Below are positions 18,384 to 29,985 of a stretch of DNA of 40,716 nucleotides, in pieces. Position numbers and translations under genes: made by a program. How positions within the stretch are numbered: the first letter of the stretch is position 1; each line of letters starts with the position of its first letter. The stretch is taken from positions 1 to 40,716 of the forward strand of contig NZ_BBLV01000022.1 of the NCBI RefSeq assembly GCF_000971115.1, in the 5' to 3' direction. The notes beneath the pieces were generated by a model. It did no database searches. It was not told the DNA's origin and saw only the letters and a list, made by a program, of their open reading frames with translations. This DNA is from Demequina gelatinilytica. GTDB lineage: Bacteria; Actinomycetota; Actinomycetes; Actinomycetales; Demequinaceae.

Positions 18384-19687
18384 CGTCGACCGCCATCACC
18401 CTGCTGGTCGTCGTCCTCGCGGCGGGCCTCGCGGGGGCAGCGGTGCTGCACGCGCTCGTCGCCGCGTTCGAGCAGATCCCCTACGCGGATGAGCGTCGCA
18501 TCGCCGCGCAGCTGCGTCCGGACGGCCGCCCCACGCGCGCGGCGCGGCTCGCGGCGCTGCCCGACCACGCGGACAACGCGGCCTCCGTCGCGTACGCGGT
18601 GCTCGAGGCGGTCGCGCTGGTCGCGTGGACCGCGCTCGCGCTCGAGATCGGTCACGCGGCGGGGTGGGAGACCGAGGCCTCGCTCGTGTTCGCGGTGGCC
18701 GTGGCGGGCTTCTTCTCGCTCGTGGTGGTGCGCGCGTGGCCACGTGCCGCCGCCCGGCGGGCTCCCGAGGCGGCGGTGCGGGTGCTCGCGCCGCTCGCGT
18801 GGGTGCTCGTGCGGCTCACCTCGCCCATCCGTGCCGTGGTGCCGCCGCTGCGCATCCGTGAGCTGTCGGAGCCGGAGGACCTGGTCGAGCAGGCCACCGA
18901 TGCGCTCGAGGAGGAGGACGCCGAGCTGCTGCGCTCCGTGGTGGGCCTGGGCGACACCCTCACGCGCGAGGTCATGGTGCCGCGCACCGACATGATCACC
19001 ATCCAGGCGGGCACGCCGGCGCGCAAGGCGATGCTGCTGTTCATGCGCTCGGGCTTCTCCCGCGTCCCCGTGATCGGGGACGGTGTGGACGACATCCGCG
19101 GCGTCCTGTACCTCAAGGACGTGGTCCGGGCGACGTGGGACCACCCGGACCGTCTCGAGGAGCCCGTCGACGCGCTCGTGCGGGACCCCGAGTTCATCCC
19201 CGAGTCCGTGCCGGTGGACGACCTCCTGCGCCGCATGCAGGACGAGGTGTTCCACATGGGCGTGGTGGTCGACGAGTTCGGCGGCGTCGCCGGCCTGGTC
19301 ACCATCGAGGACGCGCTCGAGGAGATCGTGGGCGAGATGGTCGACGAGCACGACCGCTCGGCCCCCGAGGTCGAGGACCTGGGTGAGGGCCGCTACCGTA
19401 TCCCCGCGCGCTGCGGTCTCGACGAGCTCGCGGAGCTCTTCGAGGTCGAGATCGACGACGAGGATGTCGAGACCGTCGCGGGGCTGCTCGCGAAGGCTCT
19501 GGGCAAGGTGCCGATCCCGGGCTCGCAGGCGACCGCGCACGGGCTTGTGCTGCTCGCCGAGCGGGCGGAGGGGCGCAGGCGCAGGCTGGTGTCCGTGATC
19601 GCGGAGCGTGCCGAGACGCCGGAGCAGACCGGCGAGAACGAGACGGTGCCGCGCAGGCGCGGACGGAAGGATGACGACGATGAGTGA
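18380..19687 (+). CDS. CNNM/CorC-type transporter-associated protein (hemolysin C-like)
   Basis: 435 residues. An N-terminal membrane domain (segments near 6-28, about 75-98 and 105-125) is followed by a linker with the family motif [13 protein letters not shown], a pair of CBS domains ([50 protein letters not shown]) and a C-terminal CorC_HlyC domain ([18 protein letters not shown]), then an acidic/basic tail. CBS pairs in this family bind adenine nucleotides, and members are linked to Mg2+/Co2+ efflux. It sits between ybeY and era, as is usual. The end overlaps era by eight bases. Confidence 0.92.
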   Translation: MTSTAITLLVVVLAAGLAGAAVLHALVAAFEQIPYADERRIAAQLRPDGRPTRAARLAALPDHADNAASVAYAVLEAVALVAWTALALEIGHAAGWETEASLVFAVAVAGFFSLVVVRAWPRAAARRAPEAAVRVLAPLAWVLVRLTSPIRAVVPPLRIRELSEPEDLVEQATDALEEEDAELLRSVVGLGDTLTREVMVPRTDMITIQAGTPARKAMLLFMRSGFSRVPVIGDGVDDIRGVLYLKDVVRATWDHPDRLEEPVDALVRDPEFIPESVPVDDLLRRMQDEVFHMGVVVDEFGGVAGLVTIEDALEEIVGEMVDEHDRSAPEVEDLGEGRYRIPARCGLDELAELFEVEIDDEDVETVAGLLAKALGKVPIPGSQATAHGLVLLAERAEGRRRRLVSVIAERAETPEQTGENETVPRRRGRKDDDDE

Positions 19688-20579
19688 GCACCGGTCGGGC
19701 TTCGTGGCCTTCGTGGGCCGCCCCAACGCGGGCAAGTCCACGCTGATGAACGCGCTCGTGGGCGAGAAGGTCGCGATCATGTCCTCGCGCCCGCAGACCA
19801 CGCGGCGCGCGATCCGCGGCATCGTCACGCGTGACGATGCCCAGCTGGTGATCGTCGACACGCCCGGCCTGCATCGTCCTCGCACGCTGCTGGGCGAGCG
19901 CCTCAACGACCTGGTGCGCGAGACGCTGTTCGAGGTCGACGTCATCGGCTTCTGCCTGCCGGCGGACGAGAAGGTCGGGCCGGGCGACAAGTGGATCGCG
20001 CGCGAGCTCGCGGAGACCCGCGCGCCCGTGGTCGCGATCGTGACCAAGGTCGACAAGGTCTCGCGCGAGCGCGTGGCCGAGCACCTGCTCGACGTGTCGC
20101 AGCTGGGGGAGTGGGCGGACATCGTGCCCGTGAGCTCCGTCAAGGACATCCAGATCGACACGCTCCTCGACGTGCTCGCGAACCGCCTGCCGGAGGGCCC
20201 GCCGCTCTACCCTGAGGGCCACCTCACGGACGAGCCTGAGGACGTGCGCGTCGCGGAGCTCATCCGCGAGGCCGCGCTCGAGGGCGTGCGCGACGAGCTC
20301 CCCCACTCGATCGCCGTGGTCATCGAGGAGATGGTCGAGCCCGACTCCGAGGATGCGCATCGACCCGTGCTCGAGATCCGCGCGCACGTGTTCGTGGAGC
20401 GCGACTCGCAGAAGGGCATCATCATCGGCAAGGCCGGCTCGCGCCTCAAGGAGGTCGGGGCGACCGCTCGGGCCGGCATCGAGCATCTGCTCGGGCGGAA
20501 GGTCTACCTGGACCTGCACGTCAAGGTGGCCAAGGACTGGCAGCGCGACCCCAAGCAGCTCGGGCGCCTCGGCTTCTAG
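19680..20579 (+). CDS. era: GTPase Era
   Basis: 299 residues. G1 GRPNAGKS at residues 13-20, G3 DTPG (VDTPGLHRPR), G4 TKVDK, and a C-terminal KH domain with QKGIIIGKAGSRLKEVG and the end segment VKDWQRDP-like KVAKDWQRDPKQLGRLGF. Era binds the 3' end of 16S rRNA and aids 30S assembly. Two starts are possible: ATG 19671 and ATG 19680. CGGAAGG ends right before 19671, so 19680 has workable spacing. Last gene of the operon that starts at hrcA. Confidence 0.96.
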   Translation: MSEHRSGFVAFVGRPNAGKSTLMNALVGEKVAIMSSRPQTTRRAIRGIVTRDDAQLVIVDTPGLHRPRTLLGERLNDLVRETLFEVDVIGFCLPADEKVGPGDKWIARELAETRAPVVAIVTKVDKVSRERVAEHLLDVSQLGEWADIVPVSSVKDIQIDTLLDVLANRLPEGPPLYPEGHLTDEPEDVRVAELIREAALEGVRDELPHSIAVVIEEMVEPDSEDAHRPVLEIRAHVFVERDSQKGIIIGKAGSRLKEVGATARAGIEHLLGRKVYLDLHVKVAKDWQRDPKQLGRLGF

Positions 20580-23035
<2,456 letters not shown>

Positions 23036-23040
23036 CGCGA

Positions 23041-23070
23041 CGATGCCCCGGCCGCAGGGCCGGGGCATCG
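23041..23070. terminator. Bidirectional hairpin between convergent genes
   Basis: CGATGCCCCGGCC (23041-23053), loop GCAG, GGCCGGGGCATCG (23058-23070): a perfect 13-bp stem six bases past the lipoprotein stop and 11 bases from the stop of the opposite-strand DUF4386 gene. No T tract, but well placed to serve both. Confidence 0.75.
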
Positions 23071-23081
23071 CGTGCGCCGCG

Positions 23082-23846
23082 TCACGCCGGGACCGCCTCC
23101 CGGGTCGCGCGGCGCGGCTTCGCGGGGGCGGTGCGCGGTCCTCCGCGCAGCAGCCATACGGTCAGCCACATCTCGCCCACCATCGACGGGATCGCGACCA
23201 CCGCGAGCATGACGTCCGCGACCGCGGCGTAGTCCGGGAGCAGCACGTGCGCGAACGTGTCCGCGATGTACGCGCCGCCGGCGAGGATCAGCGCGATCCC
23301 GAGGGCGCGCGAGGCGAGCCGCGCATCCACGAGGATCCGCGCGACCACGATGAGGTGCAGGCCGAACGCGACCAGGCCGATCAGCCAGGCCGTGTCGAAG
23401 GCGGTCATCGCCGTGCCGACCCAGGCGGCGCGCGCCTCGTCCCCAAGGCCGGCGACGGCGTCGCCGCCGGTGGCGAGGTGGAGCGCGACGGCCATGAACG
23501 TCACCGCCGTCGCGAAGACGATGCTGTAGGCGAGCCGCAGCCAGGCCGCGAGCAGCGAGCGCTGCTCCCCGGTGTGCCGGAGCACCTGGTGCAGCGCCCA
23601 CGCCAGTCCCACATCGATCATGGCGATCGCGATGAAGGCGGCGATCCCGATGCGGAAGGTCGCCGCGTCGCCGGCGATGGCGGCCATGGTGGCGGCGGGG
23701 TCGTCGGGCGTGACCATGCGGGTCACGACCGCGAAGTTGGCGAGGATCGCGAGCGCGAAGATCGCGAGGTAGCCGAGGCCGGCCCAGCGGGCGATGCTGC
23801 GGGCGGCCGCGGACGTGGGGACGGACGATGCGGTGGTCGGGTCCAT
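23082..23846 (-). CDS. DUF4386 membrane protein
   Basis: 254 residues with about six hydrophobic segments, opening ARSIARWAGLGYLAIFALAILANF and containing RIGIAAFIAIAMIDVGLAWALHQVL and WLIGLVAFGLHLIVVARIL, the DUF4386 pattern. No biochemical function is established. It lies 26 bases downstream of the MDR oxidoreductase on the same strand and probably shares its TetR-controlled promoter. ATG 23846 has GGAGAC upstream. Confidence 0.85.
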   Translation of the reverse strand: MDPTTASSVPTSAAARSIARWAGLGYLAIFALAILANFAVVTRMVTPDDPAATMAAIAGDAATFRIGIAAFIAIAMIDVGLAWALHQVLRHTGEQRSLLAAWLRLAYSIVFATAVTFMAVALHLATGGDAVAGLGDEARAAWVGTAMTAFDTAWLIGLVAFGLHLIVVARILVDARLASRALGIALILAGGAYIADTFAHVLLPDYAAVADVMLAVVAIPSMVGEMWLTVWLLRGGPRTAPAKPRRATREAVPA

Positions 23847-23872
23847 GGCGGTCTCCTGGGCGGCGCGCGGGG

Positions 23873-24883
23873 TCAGCGCTCGACGACGATCGCGGCCTTG
23901 CCGGCGATCCGGCCGGCGGCGAGGTCCGCGAGGGCCGTGCCGGCCTCCGCGAGCGGGTAGGTGCGGGTGAGCGCGGGGGACACGTCGCCGGCGGCGATGC
24001 GCGCAGCGAGGGACTCGAGCTGCTCCGCGGACGTGACGGCGACGAAGCTGGTGAGGGTCTGGCGCGTGAAGAGCGACACCACCGTGGCGCCCAGCTGGCG
24101 CCCGACGCCCCCGGTGAGCGCGTCGCCGCCCTCGCCTCCCACGATCACGAGGGTGCCGGTGGGGGACAGCACCTTGCGCAGGCGACGCAGGGGGGTCAGC
24201 CCGCCGACGTCGAGGATCGCGTCGAACTCGAGATCGTGCGAGGTGACGTCCTCGGCGCGGTAGTCGATGACCTCCGAGGCGCCCAGCGCACGGACCAGGT
24301 CCGCCTTCGCCGCGCTCGCGACCCCGGTGACGTGCGCTCCCGCGGCGGCGGCGAGCTGGACGATGGACGAGCCCACCCCGCCGGACGCCCCGAGCACGAG
24401 CACGCGCTGACCCTCCGTGATGCGGGCGCGCTCGACGGCCCGCAGGGCGGTGACGCCGGAGACGGGCAGGACGGCCGCCTGCTCGAAGCTGAGCGACGCG
24501 GGCTTGAGCACGAGCTTGCCCTCCGCGGCGACCGCGCGCGGGGCGTAGGAGCCCTTCGCCGCGCCCATCACCTCGTCGCCGAGCGAGAAGCGGGTCACGC
24601 CCGCGCCGATGCCGATCACCACGCCCGCGACGTCCTCGCCGGCGATCGGCTGGCGGGGGCGGCGCAGGCCGAATCCGAGGACGCGGATGACGAGCGGGCG
24701 GCCGGTCATGAGGTGCCAGACGCCGCGGTCGACGCCCGCGGCGCGGACCTCGAGGAGGACCTCGCCCGGTCCGGGCCGGGGTGCCTCGACGGTCTCGAGG
24801 TGCATGTGCTCGGGGCCGCCGTAGCGGCGCTGGACGGCGGCCTGCATCGTGGTGGTCGCTGCGGTGGGGACGGTGGCGGTCAT
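23873..24883 (-). CDS. MDR-family NAD(P)-dependent alcohol dehydrogenase/quinone reductase
   Basis: 336 residues. N-terminal GroES-like part (PRPGPGEVLLEVRAAGVDRG, GEDVAGVVIGIGAGVTRFSLGDEVMG), the substrate-side block SFEQAAVLPVSGVTALRAVE, Rossmann motif GASGGVGSSIVQLAAAAGA and the terminal AAGRIAGKAAIVVE. The zinc-binding Cys/His set of classical ADHs is absent, so it belongs with the zinc-independent NADPH:quinone oxidoreductase/NADP-ADH group. The substrate is unknown. GAAGGAG lies before ATG 24883. Divergent from a TetR regulator with a pair of palindromes between. Confidence 0.9.
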   Translation of the reverse strand: MTATVPTAATTTMQAAVQRRYGGPEHMHLETVEAPRPGPGEVLLEVRAAGVDRGVWHLMTGRPLVIRVLGFGLRRPRQPIAGEDVAGVVIGIGAGVTRFSLGDEVMGAAKGSYAPRAVAAEGKLVLKPASLSFEQAAVLPVSGVTALRAVERARITEGQRVLVLGASGGVGSSIVQLAAAAGAHVTGVASAAKADLVRALGASEVIDYRAEDVTSHDLEFDAILDVGGLTPLRRLRKVLSPTGTLVIVGGEGGDALTGGVGRQLGATVVSLFTRQTLTSFVAVTSAEQLESLAARIAAGDVSPALTRTYPLAEAGTALADLAAGRIAGKAAIVVER

Positions 24884-24910
24884 GGTCCTGCTCCTTCGTG
24901 TCGATGCCGT

Positions 24911-24925
24911 TCGTACTTAGTACGA
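24911..24925. promoter_or_regulatory. TetR operator candidate, site 1
   Basis: TCGTACTTAGTACGA, a perfect 15-base palindrome around one centre base. It lies between the divergent oxidoreductase and TetR genes, upstream of a plus-strand -10-like TATGCT (24931-24936), about where the -35 of tetR would be. Confidence 0.75.
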
Positions 24926-24945
24926 GTTGCTATGCTCGACCGTAG

Positions 24946-24960
24946 ACGTACTTAGTACGA
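24946..24960. promoter_or_regulatory. TetR operator candidate, site 2
   Basis: ACGTACTTAGTACGA, sharing 14 of 15 bases with site 1, 35 bases further along. It falls just after the expected start point of the tetR transcript, so binding would repress tetR; site 1 faces the oxidoreductase gene. Confidence 0.75.
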
Positions 24961-24982
24961 TGCGCAAGGTTCGGAGGCGGAT

Positions 24983-25669
24983 GTGTCGGATGCCAGGCAG
25001 GATGGCGCGCAGGATGCTCGCAGGCCGCGGCTGTCGCGGGAGCGCGTGCTCGCCGTCGCGATGGAGCTGGCCGACCGCGACGGGATCGAGGCGCTCACCA
25101 TCCGCGCGCTCGCGGAGCACCTGGGCACCAAGCCGATGTCGCTCTACCACCACGTGGCCGGCAAGGAGGTGCTGCTCGACGGCATGGTCGACATCGTCTT
25201 CTCCGAGATCGAGAAGCCGCCGACGGATCTCGGGTGGCGCGAGGCGCTCCGCGTGCGTTGCCGTTCCGCGCGCGAGGTGCTGGGCCGTCACCCCTGGTCC
25301 GTCCCTCTGCTCGAGTCGCGCCATCACCCGGGCCCCGAGCTCCTCGCGCATCACGAGTCCGTGCTGTCCACGCTGGACCGGGCGGGGATGCCGCTGCCGC
25401 TCATGGCGCACGCCTACGCGGTGCTCGACAGCTTCGTGTACGGCTTCGCGATGCAGGAGGCCAACCTCGCGGTGCAGCGCGGGGACGAGGACGCGGAGCT
25501 GGCCGGGGAGATCGCCGCGGCCTTCGATCCGGACGCCTACCCGATGATGACGCGGTTCGCGATGGAGCACGCGATGCGGCCGGACTTCGACTTCGGGGAC
25601 TCGTTCGACTACGGGCTCGACCTGCTCCTCGACGGGCTCGCGCGCGCCGTGGAGCGGGCCGGCGCCTGA
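24983..25669 (+). CDS. TetR family transcriptional regulator
   Basis: 228 residues. N-terminal helix-turn-helix: LSRERVLAVAMELADRDGIEALTIRALAEHLGTKPMSLYHHVAGKE, with the usual SLYHHV recognition helix. The C-terminal ligand domain ends in DFGDSFDYGLDLLLDGLARAVE, resembling the TetR_C_1 branch. It probably represses its own gene and the divergent oxidoreductase-DUF4386 pair through the two palindromes at 24911-24960. GTG 24983 follows GGAGG (24973-24977). The inducer is unknown. Confidence 0.92.
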   Translation: MSDARQDGAQDARRPRLSRERVLAVAMELADRDGIEALTIRALAEHLGTKPMSLYHHVAGKEVLLDGMVDIVFSEIEKPPTDLGWREALRVRCRSAREVLGRHPWSVPLLESRHHPGPELLAHHESVLSTLDRAGMPLPLMAHAYAVLDSFVYGFAMQEANLAVQRGDEDAELAGEIAAAFDPDAYPMMTRFAMEHAMRPDFDFGDSFDYGLDLLLDGLARAVERAGA

Positions 25670-25687
25670 CGCGCGCGACAATGGACC

Positions 25688-26419
25688 GTGCCCCTCTACC
25701 GTGACGACGCCATCGTCCTCCGCACCCACAAGCTGGGCGAGGCCGACCGCATCGTCACGATGCTCACAAGGCGCCATGGCAAGGTGCGGGCCGTCGCGAA
25801 GGGGGTGCGGCGCACCTCGAGCCGCATCGGCTCGCGCATGGAGCCCTTCATGCTGGTCGACGTCCAGCTGTACGAGGGGCGCAACCTGGACATCGTGAGC
25901 CAGGTGGAGACCAAGGAGCCGTACGCCCGGCGGATCGCGGAGGACTACGCGAAGTTCACCGCGGCGACCGCCATGGTCGAGACCGCGGACAAGCTGGTCG
26001 ACCACGAGCGCGAGCCGGCGTGGGACCACTACCGCCTGCTGCACGGCGCGCTCGGCACGCTGAGCCGCGGTGAGCACGAGGCCGGGCTGGTGCTCGACAG
26101 CTTCCTGCTGCGCGCGCTCGCGCTCGCGGGCTACGAGCCGAGCTTCAGCGACTGCGCGAGCTGCGGGCGTCCCGGGCCTCACCGGGCGTTCGTGGTCGGC
26201 GGGGGAGGCGCGGTGTGCGAGTCGTGCCGTCCGCCGGGGGCGGCGGCGCCGGCGCCGGAGACGTTCTCCCTGCTCGAGGCGCTCCTGGTGGGAGACTGGC
26301 CCATCGCGGACGCGGCGGACCCGCGTCACCGGCGGGACGCCGCGGGGCTCATCGCGGCGTACGCCCAGTTCCACCTCGAGCGCAAGGTGCGCAGCCTGGG
26401 CCACGTCGACCGCTCGTGA
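25688..26419 (+). CDS. recO: DNA repair protein RecO
   Basis: 243 residues. N-terminal OB fold ([39 protein letters not shown]), a central helical region ([18 protein letters not shown]) and a zinc finger of two Cys-x2-Cys pairs (CASC, CESC). RecO loads RecA onto SSB-coated DNA in the RecFOR pathway. GACAAT (25677-25682) lies five bases before GTG 25688 with no ribosome site, so the message is probably leaderless. In related Micrococcales uppS follows recO directly; here about 5 kb intervene. Confidence 0.95.
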   Translation: MPLYRDDAIVLRTHKLGEADRIVTMLTRRHGKVRAVAKGVRRTSSRIGSRMEPFMLVDVQLYEGRNLDIVSQVETKEPYARRIAEDYAKFTAATAMVETADKLVDHEREPAWDHYRLLHGALGTLSRGEHEAGLVLDSFLLRALALAGYEPSFSDCASCGRPGPHRAFVVGGGGAVCESCRPPGAAAPAPETFSLLEALLVGDWPIADAADPRHRRDAAGLIAAYAQFHLERKVRSLGHVDRS

Positions 26420-26438
26420 TCCCGCCCGTGGGGATCAC
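26416..26438 (+). terminator. recO terminator
   Basis: GTGATCCC (26416-26423), loop GCCCGTG, GGGATCAC (26431-26438). The left arm contains the recO stop codon and the stem is followed by an unusually AT-rich stretch (GAGTTATTTAA), close to a classical intrinsic terminator. It isolates recO from the HAD/Phn block. Confidence 0.75.
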
Positions 26439-26456
26439 CGAGTTATTTAACAGGAT

Positions 26457-26514
26457 GTTCACCTGATCGTGGCCTATCCGTCCATTTGCGGCCGCTAGGT
26501 TGGACGCATCGTCC
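26457..26514 (+). promoter_or_regulatory. Promoter region of the HAD-Phn operon
   Basis: -10-like TAGGTT at 26496-26501. A 13-base palindrome GGACG-CAT-CGTCC lies directly after it at 26502-26514, where transcription would start, a good position for a repressor such as the RpiR protein encoded in the operon. Upstream, GTTCACC at 26457-26463 matches the core unit of the Streptomyces PhoP box, but a second clean unit at 11-base spacing is not visible, so phosphate control is only a possibility. Confidence 0.4.
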
Positions 26515-26556
26515 AGAGGGGCGATGCACCCGACCGAGCCGACCGGAGGACCCCCT

Positions 26557-27270
26557 GTGCCGCACACCGTGATCTTCGACTTCGACGGGACGTTGGCGTT
26601 GGGCGAGGGACCGCTCGACGCCTACGTCCGGTGCGTGGACGAGGTCGCCGGCGTCGAGGGCTTCGCGGCCGCAGCAGCGACCGAGCGGGCACGGCTGCTG
26701 ACCGAGCCGGGTCGCTACCGCGACGCGTATCACGCGGTCGCAGTCGCGGCGGCGGGGCTCGGCATCGACGAGGACGCGCTCCAGCAGGGCTACCTGCGCA
26801 GCCGCGACCTGCTTGCGACCGAGGCGGCGCCCATCGAGCCCGCGCCCGGGCTCGGGGAGTTCCTTCGCCGCCTCGCCGCGCACGCGGAGCTGGTGCTGGT
26901 CACCAACGCGCCCGAGACCCGCATCCCCGAGGCGCTCGAGGCGCTCGGTGCCGCCGGCGTCTTCACGCGGGTGGTGTGCTCGGCACGCAAGCCGCTGGGC
27001 CTCGCCGCGGTGATCGAGGAGGTCCTGCCGCTCGGTCCCGTGCTGTCCGTCGGCGACATCGACGAGTTCGACCTGGCGCCCGCGCGAGAGCGCGGCGCCG
27101 CGACCGCGCTCGTGGGCGCCGCCGCGGCGGCACCGGCAGCCGAGGTCACCTTCGCCGCGGAGCGCCTCGAGCTCCTGTACGCGGCGATCGAAGCGTGGGC
27201 CGCCGACTCGGCGCCCCTCGAGGACGTGCCCTCCGGCACCTCCCGCACCACCGGCACCACCCGTTCCTGA
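26557..27270 (+). CDS. HAD family hydrolase (phosphatase type)
   Basis: 237 residues. Motif I is DFDGT (Asp8 nucleophile, Asp10 acid/base), motif II LVLVTNAP, motif III Lys in ARKPLG and motif IV GDIDEFD. A helical cap lies between motifs I and II (about 20-100). DxD in motif I is the phosphomonoesterase form; phosphonoacetaldehyde hydrolase (PhnX) has DxA, so a C-P cleaving role is not supported. It is the first gene of the Phn-type transporter operon, 33 bases before the binding-protein gene, suggesting it dephosphorylates the imported compound. GTG 26557 follows GGAGGA (26545-26550). Substrate unknown; Ser/Thr-rich C-terminal tail. Confidence 0.85.
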   Translation: MPHTVIFDFDGTLALGEGPLDAYVRCVDEVAGVEGFAAAAATERARLLTEPGRYRDAYHAVAVAAAGLGIDEDALQQGYLRSRDLLATEAAPIEPAPGLGEFLRRLAAHAELVLVTNAPETRIPEALEALGAAGVFTRVVCSARKPLGLAAVIEEVLPLGPVLSVGDIDEFDLAPARERGAATALVGAAAAAPAAEVTFAAERLELLYAAIEAWAADSAPLEDVPSGTSRTTGTTRS

Positions 27271-27303
27271 GCAGCACCCATCCTCATGAAAGGCACGTCT
27301 GAC

Positions 27304-28326
27304 ATGCGCACCCCGCTCATCACCGTTGGCCTCGCGGCCTCGGCCCTCGTCGCACTCGCCGGCTGCAGCGCCGACGCCGACCCCGCCTCGACCGCGACCT
27401 CCGGCGGGACCGCCGCCGAGGCCGGCTCGGAGTGGCCCACCGAGATCACCCTCGCGCTGATCCCCAACGAGAACGTCACCGACCTCATCACCTCGGTCGA
27501 GCCGCTCACCGACTACCTGAGCGAGGAGCTCGGGATCACGGTCGAGGGCGTCGTGACCAAGGACTACCAGGCCGCCGTCGAGGCGATCGGCTCGGGCCAG
27601 GCGCAGATCGCGATCGCGGACGCGGGCTCGCTCGCCGCGGCGGAGGACCTCTACGGCGCTCACGCGGTGCTCCAGGACGTCCGCTACGGCGCGTCGCAGT
27701 ACGCCTCGATGTACTTCACCAACAACCCGGACAAGTACTGCGACGACGAGCCCGTCGAGGCGACCTACGCCGCGACCGGCCAGACGTTCCTGTACTGCAA
27801 CGGTGTCGCGTCGGGCGACGACAACACCGGCGTCGGCCCGGTCGCGCAGGACAAGCTGGCGCTCATCGAGGAGGGCACCGCCGTCGCGTTCGGCAACACC
27901 ACCTCGCCCGCCGGCTACCAGCTCCCCGTGCTCGCGCTCGAGGCGAACGGCGTCGACATCGACTCGCTCGACCAGGTGCCGGTGACCGGCAACGACACGC
28001 TGCTCATGGCGGTCTACAACGGCGACGCCGAGGTGGGCTTCGCGTACTGGGACGCGCGGTCCTCGGTCTCCGCCGAGGAGGTCCCCGACCTGGGTGAGAA
28101 GGTCGTCGTCTTCGGCCTGTCGGAGATGTACCCCAACGGCGGCGTGGTCCTCTCGGACGAGCTCCCCGCGGACCTGCGCGACGAGATCACGTCGCTGCTC
28201 GACGGCTTCGCCGACGTGGACCCCGACACGCTGATGAACATCTTCAGCCAGACCGACTGGGTCCCGGCGGACGCCGCGGCGATCGACCTCGCACGCGAGG
28301 TCAACGCCCGCTTCAGCGGACAGTGA
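27304..28326 (+). CDS. phnD: PhnD-like substrate-binding lipoprotein
   Basis: 340 residues. Lipoprotein signal with lipobox LAGC (Cys21), then a phosphate/phosphite/phosphonate binding-protein fold: [35 protein letters not shown] opening, [46 protein letters not shown]. Two deviations from E. coli PhnD: an insertion of about 25 residues before FGN, bracketed by two cysteines (KYC...LYC), and a ligand loop TTSPAG in place of the usual STSG. The ligand is therefore open. ATG 27304 is preferred because AAAGG lies ten bases upstream; ATG 27286 has no ribosome site. The symbol reflects family, not a proven phosphonate role. Confidence 0.85.
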   Translation: MRTPLITVGLAASALVALAGCSADADPASTATSGGTAAEAGSEWPTEITLALIPNENVTDLITSVEPLTDYLSEELGITVEGVVTKDYQAAVEAIGSGQAQIAIADAGSLAAAEDLYGAHAVLQDVRYGASQYASMYFTNNPDKYCDDEPVEATYAATGQTFLYCNGVASGDDNTGVGPVAQDKLALIEEGTAVAFGNTTSPAGYQLPVLALEANGVDIDSLDQVPVTGNDTLLMAVYNGDAEVGFAYWDARSSVSAEEVPDLGEKVVVFGLSEMYPNGGVVLSDELPADLRDEITSLLDGFADVDPDTLMNIFSQTDWVPADAAAIDLAREVNARFSGQ

Positions 28327-29153
28327 TGAGCGAGACCATCACCGGGTCGGAGGCCGGGGGCGTCGCGCCCCCGGCCTCCGGGCCGTGGCCCATCGAGCTC
28401 GACGATGTCACCGTGCGCTACCCGAACGGGGTGGTCGCGCTCAAGAACGTGTCGCTGTCGATCGCCGCGGGCGAGATGGTGGCCGTGGTGGGGCTGTCCG
28501 GCTCGGGCAAGTCGACCATGATCCGCACCGTCAACGGGCTCGTGCAGCCCACGGGCGGCCGCGTCACGGTCGGTCCGCACGCCGTGAGCGAGCTGCGCGG
28601 GCGCGCGCTGCGCGAGGCGCGCGGCGATATCGGCATGATCTTCCAGGCCTTCAACCTCGCGGACCGCGCCAGCGTGTTCCACAACGCGCTGGTGGGTCGC
28701 TTCGCGCACATGCCCACGTGGCGGACGATGCTCGGGCTCGCCTCCGCCGAGGACCGCGACATGGTGATGAGGTCGCTGGACTCGGTAGGCATGCTCGAGA
28801 AGGTGTGGCACCGCGCCGGTGCGCTCTCCGGCGGGCAGAAGCAGCGCGTCGCGATCGCGCGTGCGCTGAGCCAGGAGCCCGCCGTGATGCTCGCCGACGA
28901 GCCCGTCGCGAGCCTCGACCCGCCGACCGCCCACGCCGTGATGGCGGACCTCGAGGACATCAACGCCTCACGCGGCCTCACGGTCCTGGTGAACCTGCAT
29001 CTCATGGACCTCGCGCGTCAGTACACCACCCGCATGATCGGCCTGCGCGCCGGCGAGGTGGTCTTCGACGGACCCGCCGCCACCGCGACGGACGCCGACT
29101 TCGAGGCGATCTACGGCCGCCCTGTCCAGGCGCGCGACAGGCTGGGGGAGTGA
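28326..29153 (+). CDS. phnC: PhnC-like ABC transporter ATPase
   Basis: 275 residues. Walker [10 protein letters not shown]-loop IFQAFNL, signature LSGGQKQR, Walker B VMLADEP and the switch region [12 protein letters not shown], with the end [11 protein letters not shown] typical of PhnC. It energises the importer formed with the two PhnE proteins. ATG 28326 shares one base with the phnD stop (TGATG); GTG 28323 immediately before is an alternative. Confidence 0.92.
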   Translation: MSETITGSEAGGVAPPASGPWPIELDDVTVRYPNGVVALKNVSLSIAAGEMVAVVGLSGSGKSTMIRTVNGLVQPTGGRVTVGPHAVSELRGRALREARGDIGMIFQAFNLADRASVFHNALVGRFAHMPTWRTMLGLASAEDRDMVMRSLDSVGMLEKVWHRAGALSGGQKQRVAIARALSQEPAVMLADEPVASLDPPTAHAVMADLEDINASRGLTVLVNLHLMDLARQYTTRMIGLRAGEVVFDGPAATATDADFEAIYGRPVQARDRLGE

Positions 29154-29157
29154 CGCG

Positions 29158-29985
29158 GTGACCGGCGCATCGTCCCTCGCGACCGCGGAGCGGGTCGCCC
29201 GCATCCCCGCGCGACCGCGCACGTGGCCGCGCACGCTGGGAGTCGTCGGGGTGCTCGCGGTGCTGACCGCGCTCACCGCGACGCCCGCGCTCGGCGGGGT
29301 CGAGATCGACCTGGGCGCGATCGCGAAGAACTGGACCAACGGCGCGGACCGCATCGCCCAGATGCTGACGCCCGACCTCTCGGTGCTCCCGCGCACGTGG
29401 CAGCCGCTGCTCGAGACGCTGCAGATGGCCGTGGTGGGCGCCGCGATCTCCGCCGCCCTCGCGATCCCGCTGTCGATGTGGGCGGCGCGCCCGACCAACC
29501 CCCGTACGCCCACGCGCATGGCCGTGCGGTTCGTGCTCAACATGATCCGTGCCGTCCCCGACCTGGTCTACGCGACGATCCTTGTCGCGATGGTGGGCGT
29601 AGGCGCGCTGCCCGGCGTCATCACCCTGGTGCTGTTCGACGTGGGCATCGTGGTCAAGCTGGTGTCCGAGGCGATCGACTCGGCGGACTCCGCCTACATG
29701 GAGGCCGGTCGAGCCGCGGGCGGCACCCAGACCCAGATCAACCGCCTCACGGCGCTGCCGCAGACCTGGCCCGCGTACGTGTCCCAGGTGCTGTACTCGC
29801 TCGAGCTCAACGTGCGCATCTCCGCGATCCTGGGCCTCGTGGGGGCGGGCGGCATCGGTCGCCTCATCGACGAGATGCGCGGGTTCTACCGCTACGACGC
29901 GCTCTCGACGATCGTGCTGGAGATCCTCATCGTCGTGGTGTTCATCGAGCTCGCCTCCAACATCCTGCGGAAGAGGCTGCGATGA
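29158..29985 (+). CDS. phnE: PhnE-like ABC permease, first copy
   Basis: 275 residues, about six membrane segments. LLETLQMAVVGAAISAALAIPL opens the permease domain, RAVPDLVYATILVAMVG and the EAA loop EAGRAAGGTQTQINRLTALPQ follow, with AILGLVGAGGIGRLI near the end. GTG 29158 follows phnC by four bases; the stop overlaps the second permease (ATGA). Confidence 0.92.
   Translation: MTGASSLATAERVARIPARPRTWPRTLGVVGVLAVLTALTATPALGGVEIDLGAIAKNWTNGADRIAQMLTPDLSVLPRTWQPLLETLQMAVVGAAISAALAIPLSMWAARPTNPRTPTRMAVRFVLNMIRAVPDLVYATILVAMVGVGALPGVITLVLFDVGIVVKLVSEAIDSADSAYMEAGRAAGGTQTQINRLTALPQTWPAYVSQVLYSLELNVRISAILGLVGAGGIGRLIDEMRGFYRYDALSTIVLEILIVVVFIELASNILRKRLR

Noticed and set aside
26557..27270. Phosphonoacetaldehyde hydrolase (PhnX)
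   Set aside because: PhnX has DxA in motif I and a Schiff-base Lys in the cap; this protein has DFDGT (DxD), the phosphatase form.
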